From: Anaerolineae bacterium
GTDB lineage: Bacteria > Chloroflexota > Anaerolineae > Aggregatilineales > Phototrophicaceae
DNA: 34,484 bases
Direction of reading: 5' to 3'
Assembly (NCBI GenBank): GCA_012270545.1
Contig: JAAXID010000179.1
Location: forward strand, 16,655-51,138
Shown: one piece after another, positions 7,758 to 15,173 of the stretch
Position numbering within the stretch: the first letter of the stretch is position 1
Layout of the letters: each line of letters begins with the position of its first letter
Position numbers and translations under genes: made by a program
The notes under the pieces: generated by a model
What the model saw: only the letters and a program-made list of their open reading frames with translations
What the model was told of the DNA's origin: nothing
Databases searched by the model: none

Positions 7758-9356
7758 ATGCTTATACACCCTCGTACAGTCGCTCATAAGGTATTTGACA
7801 TCTGGCGCAGCCCCGGTCGCTTCACCAAAAATCCAGATATCGTCGTCACCCCAAAGGGGCGATACCTCCTGATTTACAGCGATGTCGACGCGCACTGGTC
7901 GCTGAAAGACCAGGTTTTGACCACCCTCGCCAGCGACGATAAAGGCGAGACTTGGTACAAATTCCGCGAGGTCGATCGCGCTGACCTGGCGGCCGGCGAC
8001 GAGCGCCTGGTGACGCCGCGCTTGAGCCTGCTTAACGATGGACGACTGGTCATCATCGTCGACCATGATGACGACGGGCACTTTCACGAAGACCAGCCGC
8101 CCGGCAACTGGCTCTATTGGAGTTATGATCTCGGAGACACCTGGTCGGCAGCCCATACGGAGAACGGGATTGGCGGTTTTGAGCCAGATCGCATTCTCAA
8201 CCTGCCCGACGGCGCGCTCGGCGTCACCTCGCATCTCATGCGCGGCGAGAGCCAGGAATTCGCCCAGGTTCTATGGACGTCTAGCGATGGCGGACGAAGC
8301 TGGACTGAACGCGGCACGATCGCGCATGACGGCTATCACCGCTTCTGTGAAGGCGCTGTTGCTGTGCTGGATGGGGGGCGGCGTCTCGCCTGCGTCATGC
8401 GCGAAAACCACTCCGGCGGCATCCCCTCATTTGTCGCATTCTCCGACGATTGCGGCTACAGCTGGTCCCAGCCGCAGATGCTGCCCTTCGCCCTGCACCG
8501 ACCTTATGCCAAGCAGCTCGTCGACGGGCGCGTCATGGTGACGGGGCGGAACGTGAACGGCGGACTGGGAACCTATGCCTGGGTCGGCGACTTGGAAGAA
8601 GCAGCCGGTCAATACGCTGTCGGCGGACCGCGGCGAAAGTATGACGCGACTATCATGGGGGACGCGCTGTTGGTCCAGAATCGGCCTGAGCATGAATGCC
8701 GCTATACGCTGCTACCGCCCGAATCCACCTTCAGCGATGTCGACTTTGAGGCCGAGCTACGGGTCGAAGCCTCGGCGGGACGCGGGGATGTCGCTTTCAT
8801 GTCGATCTCCCGCTTGGGGCAGTTGCTGAAAATCGCGCCTGACCACATTTCAATCACCCGCGGTCGGCACGAAGTCAGACACTTGGCCGATATGACTCGC
8901 TATCGCACAGTCGCCCTGCGGCATCGGCGAGGATGGCTGCGGGTTCAACTGGACGGCGAGGCTGTTCTGCACAGTTGCGTCTTCCGCGAAGAGGCGCCGG
9001 CGAATGACTTCCACGGCGGCGATCCACTGCGGCGCACGCAGTTCGGTCAATGGGGCGATAGCGGCCGCAGCTATTGGCGGCGAGTATCTTATCGCTTGAA
9101 CAATCAGAAGCTCGACGATTTCAGGTGGGAGTGGTCAGCCGAGTCGGGCGCGCACCCCGATCAATATCAGCGCGACCGCATGATTCAGATTCACGCCAAC
9201 CACCCGGCGCAAAAGCCTTGGCCCGACCACGGCTACAGCTCATGGATCCAGCGCGGCGACGGCAGCATCTACATAGTGGATTACACCAATACCGGCGATG
9301 TCCCCAATACGGCGCACTTGGTCGGCGTGAATCTCGAACCGGCTGACATCGCCTGA
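7758..9356 (+). CDS. Sialidase-like Asp-box beta-propeller protein with an inserted jelly-roll-like domain
   Basis: A 532-residue protein without a signal peptide, so probably cytosolic. Four Asp boxes (S-x-D-x-G-x-x-W) are at about 59-66, 122-129, 175-182 and 229-236, defining a six-bladed sialidase-type propeller. Residues about 290-450 look like a separate lectin/jelly-roll-like domain (RYRTVALRHRRGWLRVQLDG; TQFGQWGDSGRSYWRRVSY). Propeller sequence appears to resume after it with HGYSSWIQRGDGSIYIVDYTN. The Arg-Ile-Pro motif of true GH33 sialidases is not seen near the N-terminus (KNPDIVVTPKGRYL is at that place), so I do not assign sialidase activity. AAGG at 7746-7749 precedes the ATG. 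The context (divergent GH127, downstream dehydrogenase, sugar ABC genes) suggests a glycoside-processing or carbohydrate-binding enzyme. Confidence 0.75.
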   Translation: MLIHPRTVAHKVFDIWRSPGRFTKNPDIVVTPKGRYLLIYSDVDAHWSLKDQVLTTLASDDKGETWYKFREVDRADLAAGDERLVTPRLSLLNDGRLVIIVDHDDDGHFHEDQPPGNWLYWSYDLGDTWSAAHTENGIGGFEPDRILNLPDGALGVTSHLMRGESQEFAQVLWTSSDGGRSWTERGTIAHDGYHRFCEGAVAVLDGGRRLACVMRENHSGGIPSFVAFSDDCGYSWSQPQMLPFALHRPYAKQLVDGRVMVTGRNVNGGLGTYAWVGDLEEAAGQYAVGGPRRKYDATIMGDALLVQNRPEHECRYTLLPPESTFSDVDFEAELRVEASAGRGDVAFMSISRLGQLLKIAPDHISITRGRHEVRHLADMTRYRTVALRHRRGWLRVQLDGEAVLHSCVFREEAPANDFHGGDPLRRTQFGQWGDSGRSYWRRVSYRLNNQKLDDFRWEWSAESGAHPDQYQRDRMIQIHANHPAQKPWPDHGYSSWIQRGDGSIYIVDYTNTGDVPNTAHLVGVNLEPADIA

Positions 9357-9363
9357 GGCTCGT

Positions 9364-9392
9364 TTGGCTATTCAGGTGACAGTTACTATAAT
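9364..9392 (+). promoter_or_regulatory. Candidate sigma70-type promoter for the MDR dehydrogenase gene
   Basis: TTGGCT (9364-9369) and a perfect TATAAT (9387-9392) are separated by exactly 17 bp. The start codon lies about 86 bp downstream. The hexamers are directly visible; use in vivo is inferred. Confidence 0.45.
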
Positions 9393-9478
9393 CTTGACAC
9401 GACAATATAAATGGCGATGGGTATCAGGCGGGAACGGATTTCTCGCCGACCCAGAGCCCTGGGAAAGGACAAGGTAAA

Positions 9479-10537
9479 ATGCCACGTCGACTCGCGGTAA
9501 CGGGAATGCACGAGGCCAGCGTGCTTGAATATGAGGATGGCGCGCTGGGCGACAACGACGTGCTGGTGCGGACGGAGATCGCCTCTGGCAAACACGGCAC
9601 GACCTTCGCCATGTTTGATGGCCGTAATTTCGAAGGCAAGCGCTATGACAGCGAACGCCGGCTATTCATTGACGCCGACGACGACGGCTGGGGACGGCGG
9701 CCCAGCCCAGAAAACCCTTGGGGGACAGGCACCAGCGGCTATGGCACCGTCGAAGCGGTTGGCGCGGGCGTAACGCGCTTCGCAGTCGGCGATCGCGTGG
9801 TCGGGCTGATGGATATCCGCGAAACCAATGTCGTGCATGAAGACTGGCTCTGGGACCCAGGCGAGCTCGACCCATTGATTGCACTGTGCATGGAACCGGC
9901 CCAAGTGTCCATTCACTGCGTCCGCGATTCCAACATTCGCTACGGCGACCGCGTCGCCGTCATCGGGCTGGGCGCGCTGGGGCTGCTGGCGGTGAGCATC
10001 GCCAAAGCGGCGGGCGCGGAGACCCTGGTCGCCGTAGACTTCCTGCCCAAACGGCGGGCGCTGGCCGAGGAGTTTGGCGCTGACCATAGTCTTGACTCAA
10101 GCGACGGCGATGTCGCCTTGGCCATACGTGATCTGACCGACAACATGGGCGTCGATGTCTGCATCGAGTTGACCGGCGTCTACCCGGGCTTGAATACCGC
10201 CATTTCCAGCGCGCGATTCAACGGGACGATCTGCTCGGCTGGCTTCTATCAAGGCGAGGCGCACTCCCTCTTCCTGGGCAGAGAATGGCACATGAACAAT
10301 CTGACAATGATCGTGCCGAATGGCTGCGGCGGCTGGCACGAAACGCGGGGTTATCCGCATTGGAACAACCGGCGCGTCGGCGATACCATCTTGTCCATGA
10401 TGCGCCAAGACCGGCTGAAAGCTCGCGGCGTTATCAATCGCGTTTACGAGGGGCTGGAAGATGCGACGCAAGTCTTCCAGCACATTATGGAAGATCCAGA
10501 CGACCTGATCAAGTTCGCAGTGGATTTGCGAGATTAG
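9479..10537 (+). CDS. Medium-chain (MDR) dehydrogenase lacking the usual zinc ligands
   Basis: A 352-residue protein with the MDR layout: an N-terminal GroES-like domain and a Rossmann domain with GLGALG at 163-168 followed by the acidic Asp of VAVDFLPK, which favours NAD(H). The catalytic-zinc Cys of the usual GICGSD motif is absent (residues 34-40 read IASGKHG), the Gly-His-Glu motif is replaced by WGTGTSGYGTV (81-91), and the four-Cys structural zinc lobe is not evident. Glu139 in MEPAQVS matches a conserved acidic position in polyol-dehydrogenase-like MDRs. It may therefore be a zinc-independent sugar or polyol oxidoreductase; the substrate is unknown. AAGGACAAGG precedes the ATG. It converges with the malG-type gene, leaving 8 bp between the two stops. 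It probably acts on a product of the neighbouring hydrolases. Confidence 0.85.
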   Translation: MPRRLAVTGMHEASVLEYEDGALGDNDVLVRTEIASGKHGTTFAMFDGRNFEGKRYDSERRLFIDADDDGWGRRPSPENPWGTGTSGYGTVEAVGAGVTRFAVGDRVVGLMDIRETNVVHEDWLWDPGELDPLIALCMEPAQVSIHCVRDSNIRYGDRVAVIGLGALGLLAVSIAKAAGAETLVAVDFLPKRRALAEEFGADHSLDSSDGDVALAIRDLTDNMGVDVCIELTGVYPGLNTAISSARFNGTICSAGFYQGEAHSLFLGREWHMNNLTMIVPNGCGGWHETRGYPHWNNRRVGDTILSMMRQDRLKARGVINRVYEGLEDATQVFQHIMEDPDDLIKFAVDLRD

Positions 10538-10545
10538 CCGAGCGC

Positions 10546-11400
10546 TTAGAACTTGACGCCACCTTGGGTCAAGCCTTCGACAAAGCGGCGCTGCAAAGCC
10601 AGAAATAACACCAGGACTGGCGCGACCATCATAAAGGCGCCCGCGTTGGTGAGCGCCCAATCGCGCCCGAAACGGTCGGTGAACTTGAAGTAACTCGTCG
10701 TGACCGGGAACATCTCCGGGTTGTGCGTAAATATCACCGCGACCTGAAACTCGCTCCAGACGCCCAGCCCCACCACTAAACCAACGGTCAAGAAGCCGGG
10801 CCAGGCCAAGGGCACGATGACCCGCAGCAGCACCTGCAGCTCATTGGCGCCATCGACGCGGGCTGCGTCTTCGAGCTCCCGCGGCAAGCTGATCAGGTAC
10901 GAGCGCAGCAGAAATATCGAGAAAGGCGCGTTGAGCGCGATGTAGATGAGGATGAGACCGTGATAGGTATTTAGAAATCCCAGCTGCCGCCACATGAAAA
11001 ACAGAGGAACGAGATAAAGCCAAATCGGCACTGTCGAAGCCACCAGCAAATAGATCATGACGAAATTCGCGCCCGGTGGATTCTTGCGCGCCAGACTGTA
11101 CGCCGCCAATCCGCCGAGAACTAGCTCCGCGGCGACTGTGCCGATGACGTAAATGACGCTGTTCTTAAATGTGCGCTCAAATTCACCCTGTTCCCAAGCG
11201 CGACCGAAATTATCCAAACGCCATTCTTGCGGTAAGCCCAGCGGATTCAAGCCCATTTCAGCATTGGACTTGAATGAGTTGACCGCGAGCAAGACCACCG
11301 GACCCAACGAGAATACGACCAAGATGGACAAGAAAATGTGATTGAACGCTGTGCTCTCGCGCTGCCTGCGGAAGATAAACAGTTCGCGCTTGGCAATCAT
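10546..11400 (-). CDS. Carbohydrate ABC transporter permease, MalG type
   Basis: A 284-residue membrane protein of the MalG/UgpE family with about six membrane segments. The EAA coupling loop is EDAARVDGANELQVLLRVIVPLAWPG (about 177-202), with the Gly of DGA conserved. I chose the ATG at 11400 because it overlaps the upstream gene's stop as ATGA and has AGAGGA 8 bases before it; the longer start at 11409 would lie within that ribosome site. It forms the channel with the MalF-type protein. No ATPase gene lies in this cluster, as is usual for CUT1 systems, which share a MsmK/UgpC-type ATPase encoded elsewhere. The sequence is distinct from the permease fragment at 5163. Confidence 0.92.
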   Translation of the reverse strand: MIAKRELFIFRRQRESTAFNHIFLSILVVFSLGPVVLLAVNSFKSNAEMGLNPLGLPQEWRLDNFGRAWEQGEFERTFKNSVIYVIGTVAAELVLGGLAAYSLARKNPPGANFVMIYLLVASTVPIWLYLVPLFFMWRQLGFLNTYHGLILIYIALNAPFSIFLLRSYLISLPRELEDAARVDGANELQVLLRVIVPLAWPGFLTVGLVVGLGVWSEFQVAVIFTHNPEMFPVTTSYFKFTDRFGRDWALTNAGAFMMVAPVLVLFLALQRRFVEGLTQGGVKF

Positions 11401-12350
11401 ATGTCCCATCCTCTCTTGCGCAGAAAGGCGAAAGCGCAGACAATCAGTCCGGCAAATACGCAGATTGTCATGCCCTGCGCCGCGGCGTAACCGGCTTCAA
11501 AGCGCTGAAATGCGTTCTTGTAAATGTCGATGCCGAGCACCTCGGTGGCGCCGGCTGGTCCTCCCCCCGTCAGAATGAAAATATAGTCGAAGACGAGGAA
11601 GGCCCAGATCATCACCATCATCATCATGAAAAGCACGACTGGCCTGATGCCCGGCAAAGTCACATGCCAGAACTCCCGCCAGCGGTTGGCGCCATCCACC
11701 TTCGCCGCGTCATAAAGCACCGGATCAATACCTTGCATGGCAGTCAGGAACAGCACCATGAGGAATCCCCAGAAATGCCAGTTGTCGGCGAAAGCGATCG
11801 CCCATAGCGCCGTATCCGACTGACCCAGCAAAGCCTTGTCATAACCAACAAGCGTGGGCAAGCCAAAACGCGGATTGTAAAGATAACGCCAGATCGTCGC
11901 CGTCACGATGCTGGGCAGAATGAAGGGCATGAAGAGCGCCGTTCGATATAACATCGCCCCGCGCTTGACCTTCGCCAGCAGGCTTGAACCGAACAGAGCG
12001 AAGACAAACGGCACTGTGATGAAGAAAAGCATCCACTGAACGTTTCGCGAAAGGGCATCGATATAGCTCTGATCCTCGAAGAACATTTCTTCGAAATTGC
12101 GCAGGCCGATGAATTTGGCTTCGCCAATGCCGGACCAATCAGTGAATGAATAATAGACGCCCTGCGCCGCTGGAATAACAACCACAAATGCGTGCAAACC
12201 CAGTATCGGGATCAGGAAAAGCCAGGGCACAATGTAATAGCGCATGACACGATAGCGCGTCCATTTATTGCGCCGCTTTGCCTTTCTGCCTGGCGGGCTA
12301 GGCGCCTGGACATATTGGCTGTCAAGGGGCGTCGCGGTATCCCGTGCCAT
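11397..12350 (-). CDS. Carbohydrate ABC transporter permease, MalF type
   Basis: A 317-residue MalF/UgpA-type membrane subunit. A basic N-terminal tail (residues 20-35, rich in Lys and Arg) precedes the first membrane segment (YYIVPWLFLIPILGLHAFVVV). The EAA loop is LYDAAKVDGANRWREFWHVTLPG (about 212-234), and FILTGGGP in the late membrane region is typical. The ATG at 12350 is preferred over an in-frame TTG at 12365 because GAGG lies 9 bases before it. The gene follows the binding-protein gene after a 139-bp spacer and overlaps the MalG-type gene by 4 bases. Substrate specificity would be set by the binding protein. Confidence 0.92.
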   Translation of the reverse strand: MARDTATPLDSQYVQAPSPPGRKAKRRNKWTRYRVMRYYIVPWLFLIPILGLHAFVVVIPAAQGVYYSFTDWSGIGEAKFIGLRNFEEMFFEDQSYIDALSRNVQWMLFFITVPFVFALFGSSLLAKVKRGAMLYRTALFMPFILPSIVTATIWRYLYNPRFGLPTLVGYDKALLGQSDTALWAIAFADNWHFWGFLMVLFLTAMQGIDPVLYDAAKVDGANRWREFWHVTLPGIRPVVLFMMMMVMIWAFLVFDYIFILTGGGPAGATEVLGIDIYKNAFQRFEAGYAAAQGMTICVFAGLIVCAFAFLRKRGWDI

Positions 12351-12441
12351 AGAGATAAACCTCAACTATTCAGGGCTTGATCAAACAATGCTTGGAGTCG
12401 TCGATTTGAATGCAATCGCCGACAGATCAGTTGCGAGACAA

Positions 12442-12478
12442 TCCGGTGCTCCAGCCAGGTTTGCGCCGGAACACCGGA
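12442..12478 (-). other. Intercistronic stem-loop between sugar-binding protein and permease genes
   Basis: TCCGGTG (12442-12448) pairs with CACCGGA (12472-12478). After a C/A mismatch the stem continues TCC/GGA around a 15-nt loop. No T tract follows. The position just after the binding-protein stop codon suggests an mRNA 3'-end stabiliser or partial terminator that favours binding-protein expression over permeases. It parallels the stem-loop at 958-980 in the liv operon. Confidence 0.5.
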
Positions 12479-12489
12479 CTGAGTTCACG

Positions 12490-13809
12490 CTATCGTGCGG
12501 GAATCGGCGGGATCAAACCGTCGGCGAATTCTTCTTCAAATTCCTTCTGCATGCCGGCGAGGTAATCTTCCACCGAGAGCTGATCATCGTAGACGCGCGT
12601 GATCTGCTCCCACAGCCAGACGTTTGTGCGAGCGGGCCAGAAGCTCCAACTGGTATAACCGTAGTTGCCAGCGGCTGAGGCCTGGCCGAACTCCTGATAT
12701 AGACGCGCTTCACGCGGATCAGCATTGGCGAAGACGTCGCCTTCGTATATCAGGGGCGCGGGCGCATTACCGCAGACGCCATGCGATTCCGCCTGGTAGC
12801 TGGTGCTGTAATAGTGGTCGAGCACCGCAGCGGCCGCATCGGGATTCTTGGCAGCTGAACTAATACCCCAGCTCGAACCCACGCCGATGATGAAGTGCGG
12901 CTCGTCGGAGAAGGTCGTCGGGAAGGCGAACCAATCCCACTCGTTCATGTTGCCGCCGGGCTCTCCGAAGTAATCGCGCTGGTAATTGTCCAGCATCCAG
13001 GTGCCTTCGAAGCTCATAGCGATCTCCCCGGCGCCGAAGAGTGAATGCGCCTGCTGGAAGGTATCGGAGAAGAATAGATCCAGGCTGCCCATATACCAGC
13101 CGTCTTGCACAATGTCCTTCAGCGCCGTTATCGCCTCGACAAAAGCCGCATCGGTCCAGGGTCGTTGACCAGTCAGCGCTTCATAAACCTTGTCCGGTCC
13201 GGCGTGATGGCTGAGGAAGACGCTCACCGCCCATTCGAAGCAGGGCGCGCATTCGCCAAATGCCGGCCCCATAACCACCAAGCCCGCCGCGCGAATGGCA
13301 TCGGCCAAGGCGTACAGCTCGTCCATCGTCTGGGGAATCTCCCAGCCATGTTCCTCGAATACGGTCTTGTTGTAATACAGGATGACCGTCTCAAGCTCTT
13401 CCGATAGGCTGTATAGTGAGCCCTCGACGCGGCCGAGATCCAGCGCCCAAGGCGCGAAACGGTCGCCCCAGCCGTATTCGTCGGCATAATGGTCGAGCGA
13501 GAGCAGCAAACCGGCATTGGCCAATTCCAGCATGAACGAAGGTCCATGCGAGAAAGTGATGTCAGGTCCGGCGCCACCCTGCAGCGCCGTCCGCTGCGCG
13601 TCAACCAGGCCGCTGCCCGGCTGCAGCACGACTTCAACCTCAATGTCTTCGCGCGGGAAGGTCTCCACCAGCAGCCGCGCCCAGCAACTGCCAGTATCGC
13701 TATCGGCCGCCCAGATAGTTACTTTATTATCCTGCGCCGATGCCGCGCCCGTGGTCAGAGCTAGCAACAATGCGAACATAATCAGTAAAATCAGACGTTT
13801 GGTGATCAT
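12490..13809 (-). CDS. Extracellular sugar-binding protein (family 1) of the ABC transporter
   Basis: A 439-residue solute-binding protein with a Sec signal peptide (MITKRLILLIMFALLLALTTGAASAQD; likely cleavage after ASA). It has no lipobox cysteine, so it is probably secreted or periplasmic rather than a lipoprotein. Features of the MalE/UgpB fold include the VTIWAADSDTG first strand, GAGPDITFSHGP (about 79-90), a hinge with YYNKTVFEEHGWEIPQTMDEL and GEIAMSFEGTWML. The C-terminal half is rich in Trp and other aromatics, consistent with sugar stacking. AGAGAGG precedes the ATG. It heads the operon SBP-MalF-MalG and supplies the adjacent cytosolic glycoside-processing enzymes. The ligand is unknown. 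Confidence 0.92.
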   Translation of the reverse strand: MITKRLILLIMFALLLALTTGAASAQDNKVTIWAADSDTGSCWARLLVETFPREDIEVEVVLQPGSGLVDAQRTALQGGAGPDITFSHGPSFMLELANAGLLLSLDHYADEYGWGDRFAPWALDLGRVEGSLYSLSEELETVILYYNKTVFEEHGWEIPQTMDELYALADAIRAAGLVVMGPAFGECAPCFEWAVSVFLSHHAGPDKVYEALTGQRPWTDAAFVEAITALKDIVQDGWYMGSLDLFFSDTFQQAHSLFGAGEIAMSFEGTWMLDNYQRDYFGEPGGNMNEWDWFAFPTTFSDEPHFIIGVGSSWGISSAAKNPDAAAAVLDHYYSTSYQAESHGVCGNAPAPLIYEGDVFANADPREARLYQEFGQASAAGNYGYTSWSFWPARTNVWLWEQITRVYDDQLSVEDYLAGMQKEFEEEFADGLIPPIPAR

Positions 13810-13942
13810 TTTCTAGCCTCTCTTCATGAATCATCGCCAACAATGACATTGCTTCAGATTGAACTAACGTTTTGCAAATGGGCCTCCGTTCGAGAACAAT
13901 CGGTCGGTCGCTTAAATGGTAGCGTAATGACCGCTTCAATGC

Positions 13943-13970
13943 AAAAACCCTCCACCAGCAGGGTGAAGGG
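13943..13970 (-). terminator. Rho-independent terminator downstream of tRNA-Glu
   Basis: On the - strand CCCTTCACC and GGTGGAGGG form a 9-bp stem (one G-U pair) around CTGCT, followed directly by TTTTT (13947-13943). It lies 23 bp past the tRNA 3' end and before the binding-protein gene, so it insulates the two units. Confidence 0.85.
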
Positions 13971-13993
13971 CTTATTCAGAATCTGCTCCGCTG

Positions 13994-14066
13994 TAGCCCC
14001 TACGGGACTCGAACCCGTGTCTCCACCTTGAAAGGGTGGCATCCTAGGCCGCTAGACGAAGGGGCC
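13994..14066 (-). tRNA. tRNA-Glu (anticodon UUC)
   Basis: A 73-nt cloverleaf. The acceptor stem is GGCCCCT/AGGGGCT and includes a G1-U72 wobble pair, with discriminator A73. The D arm is GTCTAGCGGCCTAGGAT. The anticodon stem CCACC/GGTGG closes the loop CTTTCAA (anticodon TTC). The T arm is ACGGG/CCCGT with loop TTCGAGT. No CCA is encoded; the next bases are CAG, so CCA must be added after transcription. The overall pattern closely follows bacterial tRNA-Glu. It lies 67 bp downstream of the aldolase gene and 23 bp before a strong terminator. Confidence 0.95.
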
Positions 14067-14133
14067 ATCCAGCCCGCGCAGAATACAATGTTTGGCGCGC
14101 GAAGTCAAGATTTGTTTCGCCGATCCCCGCATC

Positions 14134-14850
14134 TTATTGGGCGCGGTTCTCAATGTAGCGGGCGAAGCGCTCGCGATCGCCAGGACGAAGCAATCCAAAC
14201 TGCTCACGATAGCCCACCAGTTTCTCAATCTGATCGGCCGGGATCGCCTTCAATTCGCTGCTCAGCTGCAGCGCGCGGTGTATAATCCCGGCGTTATGCT
14301 CCAGCGATTCCAGCATGAGATAGGCGTCCCAGAGCGATTTGGCCACGGTCAGCGAGCCATGGTTGGAAAGCATGATCGCGTCGTGCTGTCTAATCAGGCG
14401 CGTGATGGCATCGCGGTTTTCCTCGCTCGACGGCGTCGAGTAGGGCGCGGTCGGCAGCATGCCCAGCAGCACAACCATCTCCGGAATCAGGCACTGCTGA
14501 AAGTCGAAACCGACCAGGGTCAGCGCCACGGCGGTCGGTGGATGGGCGTGCACCACCCCCATCACATCATCCCGCTGCCGATAGCATTCGAGATGCATCG
14601 AGCTCTCCGATGTTGGTCGCAGCACCGCGCTCGCCACTGAGGGTTCATCAACCCGCTCGCCTGCCAAATTGACGGCGATCAGCTGCTCCGGCGCCAAGAA
14701 TCCAGTCGCCAAGCCACTGGGAGTCACCAGAATTCGGTCTTCATTCAGGCGCGCGCTGATATTGCCGGCCGTTCCATCGACATAGCCCTGCTTGTACATC
14801 AGCCGCCCCACACGACAAATCAACTCGCGAAGTTCGCTTTCAGTTTGCAT
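14134..14850 (-). CDS. Class II aldolase (L-fuculose-1-phosphate aldolase type)
   Basis: A 238-residue zinc aldolase of the FucA/AraD/adducin family. It aligns with E. coli FucA at a constant offset of nine residues: catalytic Glu82 (for Glu73) in PTSESSMH, and zinc ligands His101 and His103 in VVHAHPPTA (for His92, His94) and His164 in LSNHGSL (for His155). The phosphate-site motif GNISAR is at 29-34. It would cleave a ketose-1-phosphate to dihydroxyacetone phosphate and an aldehyde, or act on a related substrate; family members include ribulose-5-phosphate epimerases and methylthioribulose-phosphate dehydratases, so the symbol is left blank. It lies 47 bp after the zinc-finger gene and upstream of tRNA-Glu. 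Confidence 0.88.
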   Translation of the reverse strand: MQTESELRELICRVGRLMYKQGYVDGTAGNISARLNEDRILVTPSGLATGFLAPEQLIAVNLAGERVDEPSVASAVLRPTSESSMHLECYRQRDDVMGVVHAHPPTAVALTLVGFDFQQCLIPEMVVLLGMLPTAPYSTPSSEENRDAITRLIRQHDAIMLSNHGSLTVAKSLWDAYLMLESLEHNAGIIHRALQLSSELKAIPADQIEKLVGYREQFGLLRPGDRERFARYIENRAQ

Positions 14851-14897
14851 CAGCTCTGTTTCTTCCTGGAATAAGGGGCAAGCTCAGCCGCCGGCTT

Positions 14898-15173
14898 TCA
14901 GCTTGAGCCTTCGCCATAAGTCGAACCGCGTTTCTGCCCCGCGATGGGCTGGAAATCATCAAGCGGACTGTCGCCATATAATTCTTCCCAAAGCGCATCC
15001 AGCGTTTCTTGCTCGAATTCCGCGAAATGGCAGACATCACAGACAAAGGCGCTTACATTTGGCACGCTCAGCAAATGCCCATGGTAAACCTCGGCAAACG
15101 TCGTCTTGCGCGGCGTACAGCGCCCAACGGTGCAGCGCGGGCAAGCGTAACCCTTCGATTTAGCCTCGTTCAT
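14898..15173 (-). CDS. Small YgiT-type zinc-finger protein
   Basis: A 91-residue protein with two Cys pairs, CPRC (Cys11, Cys14) and CDVC (Cys45, Cys48), spaced as in YgiT/MqsA-type zinc fingers. The segment between them (YHGHLLSVPNVSAFVC) is typical of this family, in which the finger often forms the N-terminal part of an antitoxin. Here there is no C-terminal helix-turn-helix DNA-binding domain and no neighbouring toxin gene. The ATG overlaps the lepB stop as ATGA, so it is translationally coupled to signal peptidase I. It may be a free-standing zinc-finger accessory protein; its function is not known. Confidence 0.78.
   Translation of the reverse strand: MNEAKSKGYACPRCTVGRCTPRKTTFAEVYHGHLLSVPNVSAFVCDVCHFAEFEQETLDALWEELYGDSPLDDFQPIAGQKRGSTYGEGSS

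Noticed and set aside
9394..9422. Perfect TTGACA upstream of the MDR gene
   Set aside because: At 17-bp spacing the -10 position reads ATGGGT. The TTGGCT/TATAAT pair just upstream is the better promoter.
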